Positions 19,826 to 31,473 of a stretch of 64,000 bases of DNA are shown in pieces. Each line of letters opens with the position of its first letter. Within the stretch, counting starts at the first letter, position 1. This stretch comes from Lentinula raphanica (taxonomy: Eukaryota; Basidiomycota; Agaricomycetes; Agaricales; Omphalotaceae). The translations under genes and the position numbers were made by a program. The notes below the pieces were generated by a model, which worked only from the letters and a program-made list of their open reading frames with translations, did no database searches and was not told where the DNA came from. The stretch is from positions 620,001-684,000 of the forward strand of contig JANVFP010000003.1 in the NCBI GenBank assembly GCA_027919835.1, written 5' to 3'.

Positions 19826-22800
19826 CGATCAGTATCACTTGGCAAACGCCATTCGAGGAGTTTGATCGCATACACTGCTGCACGGAAATTTTATGATTTA
19901 CGAAAAGATACATATGATAATCTTCTCAAAGTTGGAATACGAATAATCCCTCATATTTTTTGCCAAAAATCATAGGCGGCTTGTTTTCGAGTAAATTTCT
20001 GTTCAAGCTGTGACATAATCCAACCCTTTGAGAAATTATGAAGAGATGTTCACGTATTTTGAGAGTTTTCTTCTTCGCAGAAAATTTCAGAGTGCGGACA
20101 GGTGAGAAAAGGTCACGAGAAAGTTTGAACTTGAAAATTTTCTTGTCACTGAACTTTCAACTTGCACCCATTCCAACTCTTGTATCATATTCAGATTTTC
20201 ACAACTTCAATATACAAGAGGCCATCGCAGCTTGTACGCAACCTCTATGCCATCTCTTTCCTACCTGCTAATGTATAGTAGCCATCAGATGTGTTGATTT
20301 CGACGACCACCGTATTGACTTCGAAAGGCGAGTTTTGGTTTAGTGACCATACTTCCGCGCCTCAAAATTGTTGTCATATTCTCTAGGTCTTCGCTAACTT
20401 CAAGTTCTTGAAGTTCTATGTAAGCTATCAGTACTTCGGGCTCATCGCTATCATCACCATCCAATGTCATAGTATTGACTATGTCCTGCAGACCAAACGC
20501 AATCGCTCGCATTGTAATATCCTCGCCAGACACCTGAATTATCAACGACGAGGACGCGCAACAGCAATCATAACTGTTCATGTCCAGGTGAGTCTCAATG
20601 TTCCGATGTGTTTCTTGTCCTTCTCGTCTCTCCAATGAGCTGATCACCTACATCTCTAGCATCGTTATCATTAAAAGGTGAGTGTGGATCATTGCATACT
20701 ACTAAGTATATTCAGTACGTGGTTATTATTTCGGTCATGGTCAGCATTTCGGATGCTTCTTCGCACCAAAATGGGCAGTTGTCCGGAAGTCCTCCTTCAA
20801 GTTTTGCCAACAATCTACGCCTCGGCTCGGTATGTGAAATTCTACTTTCCTCTACCTCATGAGTAATAACTTTGTACAAACGTGAATCTGTCAGAACGTC
20901 GACTCCTGCGTGACTCCATCCCTACGCCGCGTCTTACTAGTATGTGAATTTTCCCGCTCGATTGTACAGCTTGTACTCATGAAAACGGTTGCTAGACCAG
21001 GATTTTAGACTGAGGAGCTGGATGATATTGTCAGTCTATATCATATAAGTATACTGTATATACATATCTCATGGAATATATGTTTTTTGTACTACATGGA
21101 AAGAACAGGAACGTTCGGGAAAAGAGGAAAAGCGCGGGCGAAGCCGAGAAGGAGGCAGCGGATGTGAAAGCTGCACGAAGATTATATCAAAGGAACCCTC
21201 AAAATATTTGCAAAGATATGAGAGGGAATACTCAAAATGAAGATTTTGATAAAATATGCATGAAAGTGTGCCTGCTCACTCTTTGAAAAATATGAGTGTA
21301 GACTAAAATTTTTTGCATGGAAAAAATATGGAAAAAATATCATGAAACCGTGCAGCAGTGTATATTGTAAAGGGTCGTGACATGAAAGCGCGGCTGGTCC
21401 TAAGGAATATAATGTTTATACACACAGGTAAGGCATTCTAGATAAACTTACAAAAGGCACATCGGTGGCTTATAAGATTGGTTGTAGATGTGGCTCATAT
21501 CAAAAGCAAAGGGTCGATTGAGGATGGGGGGTGCCGCGTGACCTGTTCTCGCAGGCAGAAAGAGGCCGAGAGACAAATATGGTGATTCGTGAAGCAATGA
21601 GAAAGAGGCAGATTTTTGATCCAGACACAGATGGAGCAACAAAGAGTTTGACAGAAATGGCGTTAGATGAGAGGCATAGTGTGTATAGAGAATTTGTGAA
21701 ATCTAGTTGATAATAAAGTTGGTGATAGAGAAGGGAAAGGAGAGGATCGTAGAGCGAGCGTATGGAAAACGCGTAGGCGGCGGCGTAGCGTTGTGGACAA
21801 AAAGTCACAAAAGGTCACAATGGGAGTGAACAGTGTCACAATGAGAGTACAATGAATTCATAAAATTTGTGACATCGCTCCTTATATGGAAGGAGGGGTT
21901 ACCATAGATGGCAACTCTCAACAGCCATAGAAACGATTCCTCTTTCATTCGGACTCGTAATTGAACAACATAGCCCTCTTTCTTTCTAAGTCCTTCGATT
22001 GCCAGTAGATTAAGTAAATGATTAGTAATAGTCATGCTTTGGTAGACTATCTTCTTCAGTAATAGTAAGCCTTCTGTCAGTAGTAGAAGATGGCAGACAT
22101 GGTTATTGCTCTATGGAAACATGTTTAGGTATACAGGGCAAATGCCCAAATACTGCAAGAAAAGAAGTCACGTAGAATCATAGAGCCAGCGAGTATTCAA
22201 CGTTTTCGAGAATGACTGGATAATTATGAGCTTCGCTATTTTTGGAAAAGGTCGATAGAGAGCCTCAGGCTTATCACTGTGAGTCAGTGATGGACAAGTC
22301 ATTGACTTAGTCAATCAGTCAGTGACTTGTGACTAGTAGTCAATGTTACTCAGTCAATGACGATGACTTTTGACGGCACCATGGGAATGCTCGGCAATGC
22401 TCGGCAACAGGTAGGGAAATTAAAAAAAAGCGTGATTATTCGTGGTGAGACAGCAAGTGTCACAAGATGGAAAACTTGGGTCAGCCGGTAGCTCGGCTGA
22501 GTTGAATAACCGGAAGTCAATTGTCAAGTCAATTGACGAATTTTTGACGACAAGAGTCAAAGTCACAATTTGTGACTTTGACTTTGACTTCTCGTCATTG
22601 ACTGTCCAACACTGCTGTGAGTCCAGGTAGACATCGATTCGTGCGAACTTGCCTGAATATATGGAGCACGTTTCTGTATGTTCATAGCCATAAAACCAGG
22701 CTCGAGGAACGATGAAAGGATTTTCTCATCTCTGCGAACTCGGGAACATGGCTTGACATACCATTAGAAGACATGACTAGAGCATACATAGCAATAACGA

Positions 22801-22871
22801 TACAGGCATGATGACATGAGTGCAAATACATAGTACAGTGATTCCGATTCCGGAGGAGATTCAACATTGAA
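19826..22871. other. Gene-poor, AT-rich region with short repeats
   Basis: About 3 kb with no supported gene. Open frames on both strands are short, lack motifs and mostly begin at non-ATG codons. AAAATTTTC-type stretches recur near 20085-20145 and GGAAAAAATAT-type stretches near 21300-21340. A TGAC-rich repeat lies at 22275-22615. Purine-rich low-complexity sequence occurs near 21110-21190. This has the look of decayed or repeat-derived DNA between the RIT1 relic and POT1. Confidence 0.6.
22275..22615. repeat. TGAC/GTCA-rich degenerate repeat with a perfect palindrome
   Basis: Two blocks, about 22281-22375 and 22515-22605, are dominated by TGACT, GTCA and AGTCAAT words on both strands. Inside the second block, 22555-22583 is a perfect inverted repeat: 14-bp arms AGTCAAAGTCACAA and TTGTGACTTTGACT around one T. 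The block begins near a TGAGTCA heptamer. It could be the remains of a miniature inverted-repeat element or a simple-repeat expansion. I could not define terminal repeats or a target duplication. Confidence 0.6.
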
Positions 22872-25800
22872 TCAGCGTGTGTAGGACAGCAATTGGCAGA
22901 CCTTCCGTCCTTCTTCTTCATATCGACACCCATAGAAACAGATGAGCGGAGTGTTCAACTTGATATCTTCATTCCCGGCACAGAGCGCGTCCTGATACTC
23001 CAAAACATTCCCAGCAACCGCCTCGAAGCACGCCCGAAATTCATTCAGGGCGGTAGGATTCCGCGTAAGGTTTGTGCGGGGTAAATCCGTCAGAAACAAG
23101 GCCTGTACCAGGATGAGCAGTTAGTCATTGAAGCTTGTATTGAGAAGAAGAATTCACTTCATCGAATACAGCAACTGTCATCTCAGACCCATCCTCATCT
23201 TCGATGCTGAGATTGAAGTTGTATTTGTACATGATGAACTCATGGTCGAAATCATCACAAGCCACGCAAGCTCTTTGAGTCGGAGGAATACTAGCAAAGA
23301 GATGCTTGTTTAGCTTTCGAGATCGAATGAGACCGATGGATGAATCATTACCGCTTATTACATCTCGAACAGTAAGGTCGACAACAGTCCCAGAGTTCAC
23401 GAGGTTTAGCCCACTTGACTCGGGCTCGAATTCCGAACAAGACTACTGCACCGTCGCGCGACTGTAATTCTCTTATGGACGTGCAGATCTTCGGTTTTGA
23501 TGATGGGGAGGGAGCGCGTTCGGATGCGGATGGTTCTATTAAAGCTCGGGGTCTCGATGTTGTAGCAGACGCTGATGGAGAACGTTCTGGTTGTCGTGCG
23601 ACGGCGGCTCCCTGGCGCTGCCCGAAGAACGCCTTCTTTCGACTAAAAAGTCTAGATCAAAATGAGCCGCTTACTAAAGAAAACTGTACCAACTTTTCAA
23701 AATCCTCCATCAAGGCTTTATGACTCGGAAGGCCGGGATTGAGCCGTTTGATCAACCTCTGCTCCCCGCCAAGGTCACCAATATTCTCCCTATTGAAATA
23801 CTTCAACATCACTTTTTGAAACACACAAACGTTTCCTGGTTCTAAGCTCTTGGCTTTTTCAGCTTGCGAATCTCGTAGCATGATTTTCAGGACACGTTTT
23901 TCGAGGCCGTCGAAAAAGTGCATGTCGAGGTCTGGGTCTGGGAGCAGACTGTTGGCGGTGTAGTCGGTGACATAGACTCTGGCACTGCCTGTGCCGCCGA
24001 GGAGGTCAACTAGAAGGATCTTCATGTTTGTTGATGAGTAAACGAGGTTCGATAGGAAGAAAGATAGTAGCGTACCTCTACAATACAATTGAAACGAACT
24101 CTGATTTCGACATCTTCGATCTTGGTATATTCCAATTTCTCTAACCGTTCCTCGATCTTATGTTTCGCGGCCCATTTGGATTTCCGTCTGTTGAGGCCGC
24201 GATAAGTATTAAATGAAGAAGAGCAAAAAGTGACGCACTCCAACAGACCGTTCAACATAGCGTGTTTAGAACCAATGACGTCCGGGTCTAACTTGGATAT
24301 CTTCAACTCCTTCATCTTAGCTTCATAGAATCCATTGTTTGCAATACGCATTCGCAGATTCCTGAAACTGTAGTATTCCCCAACCTCCATCTGGTGTCCA
24401 AACGACGCAGCTTCATCCCATAGTTCGATCCTAAGGATCGATTTTGCTAATCCAGGTAGACACCAGTCTGCTTGATCATAACTGGGGCACTGGTCGTTGG
24501 ATGTGTAATCGGTGACATAGAGCGTTGAACATGCTTGATCGGATCGATGTTTATGAACCACCTAAGGGCAGTACGTACATTGGTACTTGATCCACGAGGA
24601 GAGAAAAAACGAACCTCGACGACGCAGTTGAAATACCCATTAGATACAGTATTGGGAGAAGCGTCTTTGATCGTGAGCCAAGGCCGCGCACTACGTTCTG
24701 GAGGAGGCGTCAAAGCCTGACTCCCAACTTGATGCGTCTTGCCCAAAAAATCCTTCTTTTTACCCTGAACGGCATCCCACCATTGACGAAGTTTCGAGCA
24801 ATAATCCAGCAAAATCGGAGCTTCGGTTTGCAGAAACGGTGAAAAAGGTAAGCCTCTGTCGTTCAATGTATCTTTAGAAAGGTCAGATGGAATGTCGCCA
24901 TGAGTGAGTTGACCATCGGGTCCGTATATCGCCCATTGGAGTTTGTCATTGTAACCGACGAGGTTTGTGCCTCCTTGGAAACTTGAAGCCTGAAGGCCAT
25001 GTTAGATGAATATATGATCCCAATATGTCTTGGACGCACTTTAACGTTGTGAAGTACAACGATATCTCCTTCACGAACAGAGGGTAGCCATTTCGAGGAC
25101 ACTTTTGCGAAGCACACGACTTTTGCTGGGGTTTCCATGAGATAGGAATCGTTAGAGCGTACTCTTTTGCCGGGATCGACCAGGTGCAAGGTGCACATGT
25201 AGTCTGTCCCGTGCGAGTCAGAATTATGGTCAACTTAAGTCTTATCATTACTTGCCTCCGGTAGAGCTTTGAGTGATATAGGAGTCGGAATATACCACAC
25301 CGACTATGTTGTAAAAGCAAGAAACCCTTGTGGCGTTCGAGAGAGGAGTGTACGATGCCTGCGCGTACGAAGTTGAGATCAGATTATATCATGGGAAGTG
25401 GAAAGAAGACCGACATCTGTAGAGCGACATCCAGGTTTCAATAGAAGTGGATCATCCGCCTCCTTGACTGATACTTTTTCTTCTTGCTTTTGCGGAGCAG
25501 GTGGTTTCGGAGCCGCGACTTCAGGTTGTACATTGACAATTTCAGACCGGTCTTTCTTCGTATTGGCGTTCTGTTTCTCAGTGTAGTCTTTAGCTCTAAG
25601 ACGTTTCTTCTCCTTCTTGCTAAGCTTGGGTGTTTCCGCGGCCAGGGCTGGTTCCTCGGGAGGAGTGTTAAACCATTCGGAATCGACACTCTTGGATGGT
25701 CGGAGTAATTCTGATGAGGAATATTGAGAGGATGTACAGACGCAGACGCAAAAGAACGAGTACCACACACCGTCATCCCATAGATCAATATTCATATCCT

Positions 25801-26365
25801 CACCTCCCGGGAACAACACCTTCAACAAAACCTTCTCCGAAAACTTTAACGTCGCTATCGCACCATTGGCGGAAGCTCCAGTCGACGCGACTGAGCAACC
25901 TCGCAGAGAGAGATAAATATCATGTGAGAGAGGAAGCTTGATCCCTCGCCGGCGCAGTAGTTTCGAACACTGTTTTCCGAAAACAACTTGTACTCGGACT
26001 GTCTTATCCCCGACTTCTGATTGCTCGGTACTCAGTACGAAGCGAAGGGTCTTCTCGGACTCGGGGTATTTCATGAAGACCTTGCCCACGATGTATCCTG
26101 GTGTTCCATCGAGGTTTCCAGCAGAGAGGATAGATGTGATATACCGTTGGTGTTCGGGAAAGTCGAATAGTTCTAGGCCGGTTAAAGGAGGTTCAGAAGG
26201 GGATAACCTTGAGCGTTTTCGTTTTTCTTCTGCATCGTTCGCCGATGCACGCCTTTTCATAGCAAAAGCGCGCTGAGACGCGTTCTGAGTTGGGGTAGAT
26301 GGAGGTTGTGGGTTAAGTTGAGGTTCGGTATATTGTGTGCACGTGAGCAAAACTGATGGCGCCAT
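22872..26365 (-). CDS. POT1: POT1-type telomere end-binding protein, multi-exon
   Basis: A long minus-strand gene encoding roughly a thousand residues. POT1 binds the single-stranded telomere overhang through OB folds. The N-terminal exon (from ATG 26365) has a basic nuclear-localisation-like KRRAS...KRKRSRL and an OB-like domain. Next comes SYTPLSNAT...IVGVVYSDS, LHLVDPGKR, GDIVVLHNVK and the typical GGTNLVGYNDKLQWAIY. Two tandem modules follow, each with FNC(V/I)VE and YVTDYT(S/A)N. The C-terminal part has CVACDDFDHEF, a possible metal-binding pair, and NFNLSIEDEDG. Most joins are good GT-AG introns; one near 25255-25204 is GC-AG. The join near 23400, where the frame must shift between VKWAKP and VVDLTVRD, I could not settle: it may be an intron or a lesion. 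The TGA is at 22872. Confidence 0.8.
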
Positions 26366-26716
26366 CAAAAAAAATGGAACGAACAGTGCGAACAGTGCAC
26401 TGTACTGTCATGATCAGTTCCACAGTCTCTGTCTGGTCTCTGTTCGAATTCTTCTCAAATTCGTACTTATGTATTCTAGTAACGAAGCCGTCAAAGATAT
26501 ACAGACAGTCCCAGAAGCTACTACAAACAGGGATCACTAGGAGAGGTCAAAAGTACTAACGCAAATGGTCTGGTGGTCCTCATCCTGTTAAATATCAGCC
26601 ACTGTCGTTCCGCGGTCCCCTCCGATCAAGTCTTTGTTGAAGATGAACATCATCATCGCTTTATGTAACCTTCTCCTGCAAGCAAATTTTAAATCCGCAT
26701 CGACCTCTATTCCCTA

Positions 26717-27513
26717 CTAGTCCTTCTTCCTCCCGAGCTCCTTCCTGGCGTCGACGGCGACGCTTTGCAAGTATGCGTTCACATAAGGAACAAGGAAAGC
26801 AGAACACACTAGTACTGGTAATGATATCCATAATAACGGTGCTATCGAAGCGGGTATCACACCAAAATACAGTGGCTCTAGAGTGACAATGAATGGTACT
26901 GGTTGTACCTCGGTTAGGCCAGATAGAGGCGAGATGACGCCTGTATCAACAACACGGATACGAGCGAACTTGATGCGCGATAAGGACGGCGATGTGATTG
27001 GTCCACCTGCAAAGCGCGACGCAGTGGCTTGCGGGTTAATGATGTTGATACCGAAATCTGCAGGAGACTTGCGGAAAGGGATGGTCAGGTTTCTGCTTCA
27101 GCCTTCCACAGCTAACCTCGACACTCACTGAACCCGGCCATGAAATTCGCAGAGTAAACTTTGTATAGGACTTCCATTTCGGGTGGTCTAAATCGAGCTT
27201 GATCCATAGTTCATGTTCACAGTTGGGTGCGTCAGATAGTAGGTCCTCTGCAGAAGAGCATATACTGTTAATACGGGTTCCTAATGGCGCAGGAGAAACA
27301 TTGAAAGGTTTCTCGTTGGCTTCAGGGCTTAGGACATGCCTGGAATGAGATATTCGGTCACGAAACATTTTTCACGAAAACTAAAGGGCTCTACCAAAGA
27401 TTAGCTCCATGTACATCAGTTGCTACCTGGTCTGAAGCTTCAAAGTTGACTATCTCAGTGTTGGCAAGAGCGAGAGACGCGAAGAGAAAGAGACAAAGGT
27501 GAAAGAGGAACAT
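26717..27513 (-). CDS. Type I membrane protein of the secretory pathway (226 aa, 3 exons); PBN1/PIG-X-like architecture
   Basis: Exons 27513-27395, 27339-27129 and 27067-26717 give 226 residues. There is a clear signal peptide (MFLFHLCLFLFASLALA), a lumenal domain of about 160 residues (EIVNFEASD, APLGTRINSICSS, CEHELWIKLDLDHP, FTLRISWPG, SSPADFGINI, FARIRVVDTG) and one membrane helix near the C-terminus, followed by a short basic tail ending RKELGRKKD. This matches the layout of PBN1/PIG-X, the ER subunit stabilising GPI mannosyltransferase I, but I see no diagnostic motif, so the name is only a suggestion. The second intron uses acceptor CAAG, chosen because only it keeps SPADF in frame. 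It is head to head with MTHFR. Confidence 0.6.
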
Positions 27514-27586
27514 CGTGGGAATCTGGTTACCGGTAACTTTCGACCAATACGAAGACTTGTTTTCTTCAAATCATCCATTGGCAACG
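27514..27586. promoter_or_regulatory. 73-bp bidirectional promoter / leader region
   Basis: Only 73 bp separate the ATG of the minus-strand membrane protein (27513) from the ATG of the plus-strand MTHFR gene (27587). Both 5' leaders and the shared promoter core must overlap here or run into the opposing gene. No clear TATA box is seen. Confidence 0.65.
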
Positions 27587-29959
27587 ATGAAGCTCATAGA
27601 CAAAATCTCAACCTACAACTCTCCCCATCCATTCTATACTTTCGAATTCTTCCCTCCTCGAACCGACCAAGTGCTTTGACCTTGTAAACTCCACATCGAG
27701 CATAATTGACTTCTTATGTTCGCAGGGTTTCGAAAATCTACTTCCTCGGATCGTCAGGATGTCCAACCTCAACCCGTTGGCAATCAGTGTGACTTGGGGC
27801 GCAGGAGGAAACACCAAGGACACCAGTTTGAATCTCGCCGAGCTCATACAGTCTGAATATCGTCTTGATACCATCCTGCATTTGACATGTACCAATATGG
27901 AGAAGGGAATGGTAGATGAAGTTTTACGAGTGAGTCTTTATATTCATCCGAAAGAGTTACTTTGATCTCACTCTATCAGGCAGCTAAGGACAATGGCATA
28001 GAGAACATACTTGCGTTGCGTGGAGGCACGTCTTCTCCAAATTTACCTGGTGTAGGAGTAAATTCTCATCCATCTGAAGATCCACCCAAAGGAAAAGAAG
28101 AATGGATGCCTGTCGATACCAACTTTCAACATGCCATAGACTTGGTCAAATACATTAAATCACATCCAGATTTCTCTTCCTCGTTTTGCATCGGCGTCGC
28201 CGGTATGTTTGACTACCTAGTATCAGGCTCAAACGCGTTCACCAAACCTTTCGATTGTCAGCGTATCCAGAAGGTCATCCAGACCATCTACTCGACGAAG
28301 AAACTGAGCTCAGTTACCTGAAGGCCAAGGTCGATGCAGGAGCGGATTTCATCATCACTCAGCTTTTCTACGACGAGGATCGGTTCATCCCCTGGTACAA
28401 GAAGGTTCGAGAGAAAGGTGTGTAGTGTATTTAATCAAATGCTTCTTGATGTAATTGTATCTATCCAGGAATCAATCAGCCCATTCTTCCTGGAATGATG
28501 CCAATCCAGACATATCAATCCTTTGTTCGACTGATCAAATTGACTGGGTCAAAGATCCCTGCGGAAGTCATGTCCGATCTCGACGCTATCAAGGTAGGTA
28601 TCTCGTACTCTAGGATCCATTCTGAATGTTCTTGACCTTGTGGAATACAGCACAATGATCAGTTAGTCAAGGACTACGGTGTCCAGTTAGCCGTCAGGAT
28701 GATTCGTCGCATCACAACGGAGACTGACGTTCCTGGGGTTCATTTCTGTACCTTGAATCTCGAGAAAAGTGTCCAGAGAGTTCTTGAGACTCTCAAGTGG
28801 ATTGGACATTCACCGCAAATAGTGCCGAACAAACTCATAGAGGTTAGTATGTCTGAACAGCGCGTCGATACTCTGTTGACTCTTCCGTTCGAAGGAACCT
28901 TCCTCGGAAGAACCTCTTCCTTCTGGTGCTATAACCCCGGTGTCGGCTGCTAACGCCGCTACTCTTGGACTAGTCAATATACCTCCGAGTGAAAACGAAG
29001 CCGGGAGAGGCGAGCTGAACAAAGCCGATTCATGGGACGATTTTCCTAACGGTCGATGGGGTGACTCCAAAAGTCCTGCTTATGGCGTTCAAGGTCCATG
29101 GGGAAACAACGATGCTGTCGTGAGTTCATCATCATCCATCCTATGCTATGTAACTCCATCATTCTGACCCTTGTCTCGCCAGAACCAAGGGACCATCTCA
29201 CAATGGGGAAACCCCAAATCCATCACAGACCTCACAACTATATTCCTCCAATACCTCCATTCAGAAATCAGCACCACCCCATTCTCCTTCGACCCCATCC
29301 AACCCGAATCCAAACTTATCCTACCCCATCTTCAAAAACTCACTGAACGAGGTTGGTGGACCGTAGGCTCCCAGCCTGCCGTCAACGGCGTGGACTCTTC
29401 GGATCCGGTCGTCGGCTGGGGCCCAAGGACGGGTTATGTGTTCCAGAAATCGTTTGTAGAGTTTTTCTGCACGGAGGAGGATGTGAGGATGATTGAGAGA
29501 AAGGTGGCGGAGGAGGGAGATGGGTGGGTGCATTATTATGCTGCGAATTCCAAGGTGAGTTGCGTTTTGACGAGTTTGATTCGAATTCCGAAGGAATGCT
29601 GAACGTCGCCCTTCTCTGGCAGGGAGAATGTAGAAGCAATGTACCCGAGGATGGAAGAAACGCTGTGACTTGGGGTGTCTTCTCTGGACAAGAGCTGATC
29701 CAGACGACTATTATAGAACGACAGTCGTTCTTAGCTTGGAAGGTCCGTCGCCATGATGCGAAAAGTTGTATCATTCTTCATACCGAATTCACAGGAGGAA
29801 GCATTCTCAATATGGCTCGACTGGGCTTCGTTCTATCCTCCGGGCTCAGCAGAACGTAGGTTACTGGAAGGAGTGCATAATGACCGCTGGTTGGTGAATA
29901 TCATACATCACGATTTCAAGAAGGAAGATGCACTGTGGACGTTTATTGATGATGCGTAG
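27587..29959 (+). CDS. MET13: Methylenetetrahydrofolate reductase (621 aa, 10 exons)
   Basis: The enzyme reduces 5,10-methylenetetrahydrofolate to 5-methyltetrahydrofolate for methionine synthesis, using FAD. Exons 27587-27670, 27726-27929, 27980-28202, 28262-28417, 28469-28593, 28651-28842, 28895-29119, 29183-29554, 29623-29742 and 29795-29959 sum to 622 codons. Family motifs in order: FYTFEFFPPRT at the start, LAISVTWGAGG, LDTILHLTCTNM, ILALRGG, FCIGVAYPEGHP, GADFIITQLFYD, GIMP-type PILPGMMPI, GVHFCTLN. The C-terminal regulatory domain follows (WGGPKTGYVFQK-type, here GWGPRTGYVFQKSFVEFF; later DRWLVNIIHHDF). Length is normal for fungal MTHFR. An acidic/Ser-Pro linker at exon 7 joins the two domains. 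The gene looks complete. Confidence 0.95.
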
Positions 29960-30617
29960 AGGTGGTCTGTTTTGGTTGAACGTGGTGAAGGAGGAATTCA
30001 TAGTCATTGATTGGCTGTCCAGCGTCCTTGGGACCGACATTTTCATGGTTGCATACTCTCGATGTTTGTTCCAAGTTGCATTTCATCACGGTTGGATATA
30101 TATTTTCTCGTTCCCTTTTTGCCTGGCTATCAGTAATGTCCTTGCAATAAAGCAAGTAATCAAGTCACTGTCAGCTCGAACTCAAGTATTTCGCTGTATT
30201 TCGACGCAACTCAGGCTTTTGCGTGACGCAATCAGTAGACCACTGCCCCGTCTCTATGGCTATTCTGTATGTACATTCAGTAAGCTGTGCATGGGGCTGC
30301 ATGGGGTCAATGAGCGAGCAAGGATCAGGATTTCTTGTCCGCTTAATGAATATCATGTACGCTGTTCGAGTCGATCTTTTCAGATATTTTCTTCGTCTTC
30401 AAGCGCTCTGAACTTTGTAGCCAAAGTAGGCTGTAGAACAATGTATGACAATCACATTGCTATATCTATCGACATACTGGCCGAGGAAGGACCACTCGAA
30501 CCTGCAGTATCATGCCGGGGTAGTCGAGTTGACGCCTAATGACTTCGAACCCTGCCGTGACCCCGAGCCAGTGGACTCCAACACCTGTGATTGTTGCGCC
30601 CCCGGTTGTTGTGGCTG
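29960..30617. other. Convergent intergenic region
   Basis: This lies between the MTHFR stop and the stop of the minus-strand gene at 30618. Only short open frames without motifs are present. Confidence 0.55.
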
Positions 30618-31473
30618 CTATCGTTTCTTCCCCCATTTGTTCGCCGTTTCCAACATCTTAGCCATTTGTTCCTTCCAAGATGAAAGGAGAGTTTTCTTCA
30701 CCCAGTTTTTGCCCCATTTATGTCTCGAATGAAGGTATTGTACCACCGGACCGTTCACGACGTTGTCGAGATAAGTGATGCCCCTAGCAGCTTCCGGCTT
30801 CTTGGGATCACCCTTGTCAACTCCGAATGCCTGCTGGAGAAAAGCCTTCCGCTGGTCAATGTCCGAGAATTCAACCGAGATTCCTTGAAGCTCATTGACG
30901 CCGTCAATTTGAGTCGTTTTAGGTTTCTTGAACATGAGATCGAATATGCGCTTGGCAGGCTTCGCTGGAAGATCGGGAACTAGGCAAGGGTTCCCTGCGC
31001 TCAGGAACAAGCGAAAACCAGGAAGCTTTTCATTCTGGAACCACAGCTGAAATTGGTCGCTCCCTATCGGTTGATTGGCCTTCGTCTCCGCCTGTGAGGG
31101 CTCTTTGCTCGAAATCGTATAGAGAGTAGATGGATCTAGTTTGTTATGCTAAACATCAGACATTGAGGGAGGATAGTAGTAGATAATAGTACTGACCTGT
31201 GCGCCAAAATAGACCTTCGTGATCGCCATCATTGAATGGCAGATTGAAGTCTGCAACCTGTTTACAAATTCCGGGAGCAGGAGGAGCATTGCTTCCGGAA
31301 AGAGGATTAACGTTGGCTCCGGGAACAGTAGTGGCATTAGTTCCAGGGACAGTAGGAGCCGTGATATTCCCTCCAACAGGATGAGGCACCGGTACAGCTA
31401 CTGCGCAGAGAAAAGTCGAAAGCCAGAGGGTCGTGGCCGAGAGATGTCGGGCAGGAGATCGAATAAGAACCAT
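30618..31473 (-). CDS. Secreted-type orphan protein with Asn/Gly/Pro-rich N-terminal region (264 aa, 2 exons)
   Basis: Exons 31473-31197 and 31135-30618 total 795 nt. The start at 31473 gives MVLIRSP followed by a hydrophobic signal sequence (LWLSTFLCAVAVPVP). Next is a low-complexity stretch of repeated PG-x-N units (TVPGTNATTVPGANVNPL) with N-glycosylation-type NIT and NAT sites. The C-terminal half is globular and basic (QFQLWFQNEKLPGF, PAKRIFDLMFKKPK, YLHSRHKWGKNWVKK, MLETANKWGKKR). The second exon's acceptor (ACTAG) was chosen because nearer AG sites lead into stops. No family is recognised; probably an extracellular lineage-restricted protein. Confidence 0.65.

Noticed and set aside
20285..20647. 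120-codon minus-strand frame in the gene-poor region
   Set aside because: The frame opens at a non-ATG codon and has no recognisable domain or splice partner.
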